Part shown: in pieces, positions 59,286 to 64,000 of the stretch
Layout: the number at the start of each line of letters is the position of its first letter
Position numbering within the stretch: the stretch's first letter is position 1
Assembly: GCF_016919385.1 (NCBI RefSeq)
Contig: NZ_CP070351.1
Location: forward strand, 1,240,001-1,304,000
DNA: 64,000 bases
Direction: 5' to 3'
From: Gordonia sp. PDNC005
Lineage (GTDB): Bacteria > Actinomycetota > Actinomycetes > Mycobacteriales > Mycobacteriaceae
Position numbers and translations under genes: made by a program
Notes under the pieces: generated by a model
What the model saw: only the letters and a program-made list of their open reading frames with translations
Databases searched by the model: none
Told to the model about the DNA's origin: nothing

Positions 59286-60779
59286 GTGTCGCGTTTCGTC
59301 GACCGCGTCAAAATCGACGTGGTAGCAGGCAACGGCGGACACGGATGTTCGTCTGTGCACCGTGAGAAGTTCAAGCCGCTCGGTGGTCCCGACGGCGGCA
59401 ACGGTGGCAACGGCGGTGACGTCCGCCTCGTCGTCGATCCTCAGGTCCACACGCTCCTCGACTTCCACTTCCGACCGCACGCGCGCGGCACCAACGGACG
59501 ACCCGGTCACGGAGACAACCGCAGCGGCGCCAACGGCGACGAACTCGTGCTTCCGGTCCCTGACGGCACCGTTGTGCTCGACGACAAGGGAAACATCCTC
59601 GCCGACATGGTCGGGGAGGGCACCGAGTTCGTCGCCGCGCAAGGCGGTCGCGGCGGCCTGGGCAACGCGGCGCTGGCCTCGAAGGCGCGCAAGGCGCCAG
59701 GTTTCGCCCTCTTGGGCGAGCCCGGCGAGGAACGCGAACTCATCCTCGAACTGAAGTCGGTGGCCGACGTCGGTCTCGTCGGCTTCCCGTCGGCCGGAAA
59801 GTCGTCGCTGGTCTCAGTGCTGTCCGCAGCGAAGCCGAAGATCGCCGACTACCCGTTCACCACGCTCACGCCGAACCTCGGAGTCGTCACCGCGGGCGCC
59901 GACGTGTTCACCGTCGCCGACGTCCCCGGTCTCATTCCCGGAGCGTCGGAGGGCCGCGGACTGGGCCTGGAGTTCCTCCGGCACCTCGAGCGCTGTGCCG
60001 TCCTGGCGCACGTCGTCGACTGTGCGACCCTCGACCCGGGGCGCGACCCGCTCTCGGACATCGACGCGCTCGAAGCCGAGCTCGCAGCATACCGCCCCGC
60101 CTTGGACGCCGACCACTCGCTCGGCGACCTGGCGAGCCGGCCCCGCATCGTCGTCCTGAACAAGGTCGACATCCCCGAGGCGGCCGAACTCGCCGACCTC
60201 GTCGAAGCCGACATCGCCGAGCGCGGCTGGCCCGTCTACCGCATCTCGGCAGTTGCACACCAGGGGCTGTCTGAGCTGACATTTGCACTGGCCGAGATGG
60301 TGTCGGAGTACCGGGCCAAGAACGCCAAGCCCGTCGCCCGTCGCGCGATCATCAGGCCCAAGGCCGTCGATCAGGGCGAGTTCACCATCGAAGCCGATCC
60401 GTCGATCGAGGGCGGCTTCATCGTCCGCGGCGCGCGTCCGGAACGGTGGATCATCCAGACACAGTTCGAGAACGACGAGGCCGTCGGCTACCTCGCGGAC
60501 CGGCTCAACCGCCTCGGAGTGGAAGCTGCGCTCGTCAAGCGTGGTGCCAAGCCGGGGGCGGCGGTCACGATCGCCGGTATGACGTTCGACTGGGAGCCGA
60601 CCACGCCGACCGGCGACGCAGTGCCGATCACCGGCCGCGGCACCGACATCCGGCTCGAGCGGAACGATCGCGTCGGCGCCGCCGAACGCAAGGTCGCCAG
60701 GAAGGCTCGCCGTGAGCACTCGGACGCCGACAGCGAGCAGGCTCTCGGCTGGGAGTCCGACGACCTCGACGATGAGTGA
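59286..60779 (+). CDS. obgE: GTPase Obg/CgtA
   Basis: 497 residues. Gly-rich Obg fold at the N-terminus ([27 protein letters not shown]), G-domain from about 160 with [10 protein letters not shown] (G1), [12 protein letters not shown] (G3) and NKVD (G4), and a C-terminal OCT domain. Acts in ribosome assembly and stringent control. GTG at 59286 follows GAAGGAG. Its end overlaps proB by 8 nt. Confidence 0.95.
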   Translation: MSRFVDRVKIDVVAGNGGHGCSSVHREKFKPLGGPDGGNGGNGGDVRLVVDPQVHTLLDFHFRPHARGTNGRPGHGDNRSGANGDELVLPVPDGTVVLDDKGNILADMVGEGTEFVAAQGGRGGLGNAALASKARKAPGFALLGEPGEERELILELKSVADVGLVGFPSAGKSSLVSVLSAAKPKIADYPFTTLTPNLGVVTAGADVFTVADVPGLIPGASEGRGLGLEFLRHLERCAVLAHVVDCATLDPGRDPLSDIDALEAELAAYRPALDADHSLGDLASRPRIVVLNKVDIPEAAELADLVEADIAERGWPVYRISAVAHQGLSELTFALAEMVSEYRAKNAKPVARRAIIRPKAVDQGEFTIEADPSIEGGFIVRGARPERWIIQTQFENDEAVGYLADRLNRLGVEAALVKRGAKPGAAVTIAGMTFDWEPTTPTGDAVPITGRGTDIRLERNDRVGAAERKVARKARREHSDADSEQALGWESDDLDDE

Positions 60780-61887
60780 CGTTCGGGCCGGGATCGCCGC
60801 GGCCCGGAGCATCGTCGTCAAGATCGGGTCGTCGGCGCTGACCGACCTCGAGAGCGGCCTCGACCGCGGTCGTCTCGACGTCCTCGTCGACGCCCTCGAA
60901 GCACGAATGCGCGCGGGATCCGACGTGATCGTGGTGTCGTCCGGCGCAATCGGGGCCGGAATCGCGCCGCTCGGCCTGCGCAAACGGCCCACCGATCTCG
61001 CGACCAAACAAGCAGCTGCCAGCGTTGGACAGCTCGCACTGGCGCACGCTTGGGGGACTTCGTTCGCACGATACGAACGCGTGGTGGGGCAGGTTCTACT
61101 CACTGCGGACGACATATCGAACCGCGCGCACCATGCAAACGCTCAGCGCACGCTCGATCGTCTGCGGTCGCTGCATGCCGTGGCGGTGGTGAACGAGAAC
61201 GACACCGTCGCCACCAACGAGATCCGCTTCGGTGACAACGATCGCCTCGCGGCTCTCGTCGCACATCTGGTGTCCGCGGACGCGCTTGTGCTGCTGTCCG
61301 ACGTCGACGGTCTGTACACGGGGGACCCCCGGAAGCCGGGGCCTGACGGCCTCCCCGCGCGTCTCATAGAGCAGGTGGACGGTCCCGACGACCTCGACGG
61401 AGTGATCGCCGGGTCGGGTGGCGCCCTCGGCACCGGCGGCATGGCCTCGAAGCTGGCGGCCGCACGTCTGGCGTCCGACTCGGGTGTTCCCGTGCTGCTC
61501 GCGTCGGCTGCCGACGCGGCGGGAGCGCTTCGCGACGCATCCGTCGGAACAGTGTTCGCCGCACGGCCCGAACGCCTTTCCGCACGACGCTTCTGGGTGC
61601 GTCACGCGGCGGAGTCGCATGGCCGGCTGGTGCTCGACGACGGCGCCGTTCAAGCTGTCTGCCTGCGACGACGTTCTCTTCTGGCCGCCGGTGTCACCGA
61701 GGCGCACGGCAACTTCTCCAGCGGGGACGTCGTTGATCTGGTCGACCTCGCCGGTGCTGTCCGAGGTCGGGGAGTCGTGGCGTACGACGCAGACGACGTC
61801 GCGCGGATGATCGGACGGTCGACGGGCGCGTTGCCCGGTGACCTTCAACGTCCGATCATCCACGCGGACGATCTTGTTCCCGCTTGA
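60772..61887 (+). CDS. proB: Glutamate 5-kinase
   Basis: 371 residues: amino acid kinase domain ([50 protein letters not shown]) and a C-terminal PUA domain. First step of proline synthesis and a target of proline feedback. ATG at 60772 lies within the end of obg, as in M. tuberculosis. It converges on ectC with a 21-nt gap. Confidence 0.95.
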   Translation: MSDVRAGIAAARSIVVKIGSSALTDLESGLDRGRLDVLVDALEARMRAGSDVIVVSSGAIGAGIAPLGLRKRPTDLATKQAAASVGQLALAHAWGTSFARYERVVGQVLLTADDISNRAHHANAQRTLDRLRSLHAVAVVNENDTVATNEIRFGDNDRLAALVAHLVSADALVLLSDVDGLYTGDPRKPGPDGLPARLIEQVDGPDDLDGVIAGSGGALGTGGMASKLAAARLASDSGVPVLLASAADAAGALRDASVGTVFAARPERLSARRFWVRHAAESHGRLVLDDGAVQAVCLRRRSLLAAGVTEAHGNFSSGDVVDLVDLAGAVRGRGVVAYDADDVARMIGRSTGALPGDLQRPIIHADDLVPA

Positions 61888-61908
61888 CCCTGTCGAGTCG
61901 AAGCGTCG

Positions 61909-62346
61909 TCAGGCGCGGTGGCGCCCGGCGAGCTCACCCTCGGGTGCAGGGGCGGGCACCTCGACGAGCGGGTAGACCCCGTTCTCGTCGTGCACCTCGG
62001 TGCCCACGACGGGCGGGTTGAACACGCACAGCATCCTCATCTGCTCGTCAACCGACACGGTGTGCCGTTCGTTGCCGTTCAAGAGATACATGCTGCCGGG
62101 GCCGAGCGGGTACGTCTCGCCGGTCTCCCGGTCGAGCAGGGTGCCCGACCCCTCGATGAGCCAGACGGCCTCGACGTGGTTCGCGTAATGGAACTCGTTG
62201 ATCGACCCGGCTTTGATGGTCGTCTCGTGGAATGAGAACCCGACCATGTCGCCGCCGAGGACGATGCGCTTGGAGACCCAGTTGCCCTTCGGGTCGGCGA
62301 CTTCGCGGTCGGTGCCGGTGATCTCAGCGGTGGTGCGGACGATCAT
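61909..62346 (-). CDS. ectC: Ectoine synthase
   Basis: 145 residues, cupin. The metal and substrate motifs are visible in NEFHYANHVEAVWLIEGSG and GSMYLLNGNERH. It closes N-acetyl-diaminobutyrate to ectoine, an osmoprotectant. ATG at 62346 overlaps the ectB stop by 4 nt. Confidence 0.96.
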   Translation of the reverse strand: MIVRTTAEITGTDREVADPKGNWVSKRIVLGGDMVGFSFHETTIKAGSINEFHYANHVEAVWLIEGSGTLLDRETGETYPLGPGSMYLLNGNERHTVSVDEQMRMLCVFNPPVVGTEVHDENGVYPLVEVPAPAPEGELAGRHRA

Positions 62347-63614
62347 CCGAGCACCTCCTCGACTGCGGCGGACAGGATGGTGAGGCCTTCGCTGAGCTCG
62401 GCGTCGGTGATCGTCAAAGCGGGAAGCAGCTTGACGACCTCACTGGACGGGCCGGACGTCTCGGCGAGCAGTCCGCGTTCGAATGCCTTGGCGCACACTT
62501 CATCCGCCTTCGGTGCGTCTGCGAAGACAAGCCCCTGAACCATGCCGCGTCCGCGATGGCTGATGCCGTCGAAGCGCTCGCACAGGTCGTCGAAGTGCTC
62601 GGAGATCGCGATGCCCTTCGCCTTGGTGGCGATGGTCAGCTTGTCGTCCGACCAGTAGTGATCGATCGCGGCCTTCGCCGTGACGAACGCCGGGTTGTTT
62701 CCGCGGAACGTTCCGTTGTGCTCACCGGGCTCCCACACGTCGAGCTCGGGGCGGATCAGGGTGAGCGCCATCGGCAGTCCGTATCCGCCGATCGACTTCG
62801 ACAGCGTGACGATGTCCGGGACGATGCCTGATTCCTCGAACGAGAAGAACTCGCCGGTACGACCACAACCCATCTGGACGTCGTCGACGATGAGGAGCAT
62901 GTCCTGGCGCTTGCAGAGGTCGGCGAGGCCGCGCAGCCACTCGGCGCGCGCGACGTTCACGCCGCCCTCTCCTTGAACGGTCTCGACGATGACGGCGGCA
63001 GGCTTGTTCAGCCCGCTGCCCTCGTCGTTGAGGACTCGCTCGAACCATGCGAAGTCTTCGGTGGCGCCGCCCATGTAGTTGTCGAACGGCATCGGGGTGG
63101 AATGGACGAGCGGAATGCCCGCGCCTGCGCGCTTCATCGCGTTGCCCGTGACCGACAGCGAACCGAGCGTCATGCCGTGGAAGGCGTTGGTGAAGTTGAC
63201 GATCGCTTCACGCCCGGTCACCTTGCGAGCGAGCTTGAGCGCCGATTCGACGGCATTGGTGCCGGTCGGGCCCGGGAACTGGACCACGTAGTCGAGTCCG
63301 CGGGGCTTGAGGATCTTCTCCGCGAACGTCGACAGAAAGGCGCCCTTGGCGCGCGTGTTCATGTCGAGTGCATGCGTGATGCCGTCGCGCTCGATGTAGT
63401 CGAGCAGCGCGGACTTGAGGAGCGGATTGTTGTGCCCGTAGTTGAGGGCGCCTGCGCCTGCGAAGAAGTCGAGGTAGCTGCGTCCGTCGACGTCTACGAG
63501 TCGAGAGCCGACGGCGGTGTCGAAGAGGGCGGGCCAATCGCGGCAGTAAGAGCGGACTTGAGATTCGTGCTTGGTGAAAGTGTCGTCGCCGCGTGCTGTG
63601 TGCATCGTCGTCAT
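62343..63614 (-). CDS. ectB: Diaminobutyrate-2-oxoglutarate transaminase
   Basis: 423 residues, class III PLP aminotransferase. The PLP lysine is in TLSKSIGGYG near residue 271, preceded by LLIVDDVQMGCGRTG. Makes L-2,4-diaminobutyrate from aspartate semialdehyde with glutamate as donor. ATG at 63614 with AAGGAA 9 nt upstream; 30 nt separate it from ectA. Confidence 0.96.
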   Translation of the reverse strand: MTTMHTARGDDTFTKHESQVRSYCRDWPALFDTAVGSRLVDVDGRSYLDFFAGAGALNYGHNNPLLKSALLDYIERDGITHALDMNTRAKGAFLSTFAEKILKPRGLDYVVQFPGPTGTNAVESALKLARKVTGREAIVNFTNAFHGMTLGSLSVTGNAMKRAGAGIPLVHSTPMPFDNYMGGATEDFAWFERVLNDEGSGLNKPAAVIVETVQGEGGVNVARAEWLRGLADLCKRQDMLLIVDDVQMGCGRTGEFFSFEESGIVPDIVTLSKSIGGYGLPMALTLIRPELDVWEPGEHNGTFRGNNPAFVTAKAAIDHYWSDDKLTIATKAKGIAISEHFDDLCERFDGISHRGRGMVQGLVFADAPKADEVCAKAFERGLLAETSGPSSEVVKLLPALTITDAELSEGLTILSAAVEEVLG

Positions 63615-63644
63615 TTGTTCAGATTCCTTACGGATTTGTCGGCG

Positions 63645-64000
63645 TCATGCCGGCGAGAGCCGGTACAGGTCTTCCGGCTCGTGCGAGTCGCCGAAGAGTT
63701 CGGCCTCTAGGAAGGGCTCGCGTGTGAACTGCAAGCCCAGCGATCGGGCGACCCCGGCGAACAGGCGCTGCGAAGCGTTGTTGTCGGGGCTGATCGTGGT
63801 GTGGATCGCGGAGACCCCCGAACGGCTGAACAGTTCGCGGAGCATCGTGCCCGCGATCTGCTTGCCGCGTTGATCGGCGTCTACCGCCACCTGCCACACC
63901 ATGAGGACATCGGAGGCGTCCGGCCTGCGATATCCGGTGATGAAGCCGACGGGCCTTCCGTCGACTTCGGCGATGATCGACGTGTCGGCGAAGTCGACGG
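63645..64000 (-). CDS. ectA: Diaminobutyrate acetyltransferase (partial)
   Basis: The C-terminal 117 or so codons of a GNAT acetyltransferase; the 5' end lies beyond the window. Acetyl-CoA-binding segment VAVDADQRGKQIAGTML and a C-terminus NNASQRLFAGVARSLG are visible. It acetylates diaminobutyrate, the second ectoine step. The frame continues unbroken to the edge, upstream of an internal ATG at 63902. Confidence 0.93.
   Translation of the reverse strand, partial: VDFADTSIIAEVDGRPVGFITGYRRPDASDVLMVWQVAVDADQRGKQIAGTMLRELFSRSGVSAIHTTISPDNNASQRLFAGVARSLGLQFTREPFLEAELFGDSHEPEDLYRLSPA

Noticed and set aside
1..64000. CRISPR arrays, insertion sequences, prophage, rRNA
   Set aside because: No regularly spaced direct repeats, transposase, integrase, phage structural gene or rRNA sequence seen.

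Overview
The window is high-GC actinobacterial DNA, most like Gordonia or a close relative in the Mycobacteriales. Reasons: (i) from about 20.8 kb to 61.9 kb the gene order closely follows a block I recall from Mycobacterium tuberculosis (EttA, NAD-glutamate dehydrogenase, thioesterase, Rv2474c-like protein, alpha-glucosidase, GlbO, DUF5130, PepN, Rv2466c-like oxidoreductase, RpiB, Nei-like glycosylase, trigger factor, ClpP1, ClpP2, ClpX, MobA, ValS, FolC, DUF4233, Ndk, RNase E/G, L21, L27, Obg, ProB); (ii) an LpqH-family lipoprotein and a group II truncated hemoglobin are present; (iii) many genes start leaderless or with GTG, and several operon genes overlap by 4 nt. The genus is inferred from gene content only. 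I saw no insertion sequence, prophage, CRISPR array or rRNA.

Layout. 0-11 kb is a nitrate-assimilation island: NarK transporter, a uroporphyrinogen-III synthase fused to a winged-helix domain, a sirohydrochlorin ferrochelatase, nitrite reductase NirD and NirB, and a 1339-residue fusion of a molybdopterin nitrate reductase with a CysJ-like diflavin reductase. NarK imports nitrate, the fusion reduces it to nitrite, NirBD reduces nitrite to ammonium, and the two tetrapyrrole enzymes supply siroheme. MobA at 48.8 kb makes the molybdenum cofactor nucleotide needed by the fusion. At the extreme left is a Trp-rich leader-like peptide and a 14-bp hairpin ahead of a gene cut by the window edge.

10.9-20.7 kb holds a thiolase, crotonase and flavin monooxygenase operon, a HAD phosphatase, small membrane and stress proteins, a pentapeptide-repeat protein, tRNA-Arg, a CopD/CtaG copper and oxidase-assembly protein, and a MarR regulator divergent from a membrane protein with two clear operators.

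20.8-40.5 kb is the conserved mycobacterial-type block: EttA, the glutamate dehydrogenase operon, alpha-glucosidase, GlbO, a probable CtaJ/CtaI-like pair, acyl-CoA synthetase with PepN, Rv2466c-like oxidoreductase, M48 protease divergent from RpiB, a Nei-like glycosylase, a serine hydrolase and an L,D-transpeptidase.

40.6-49.4 kb: an XRE-cupin regulator divergent from a BenE-type transporter with tandem operators, LpqH lipoprotein, tRNA-Gly and tRNA-Pro, the protein quality-control cluster tig-clpP1-clpP2-clpX, an accessory DUF559-like protein and MobA. 49.4-61.9 kb: valS-folC-DUF4233, a secreted protein, ndk, rne, rplU-rpmA-obg-proB. The right end is the ectoine operon ectA-ectB-ectC on the minus strand, with ectA cut by the window edge.
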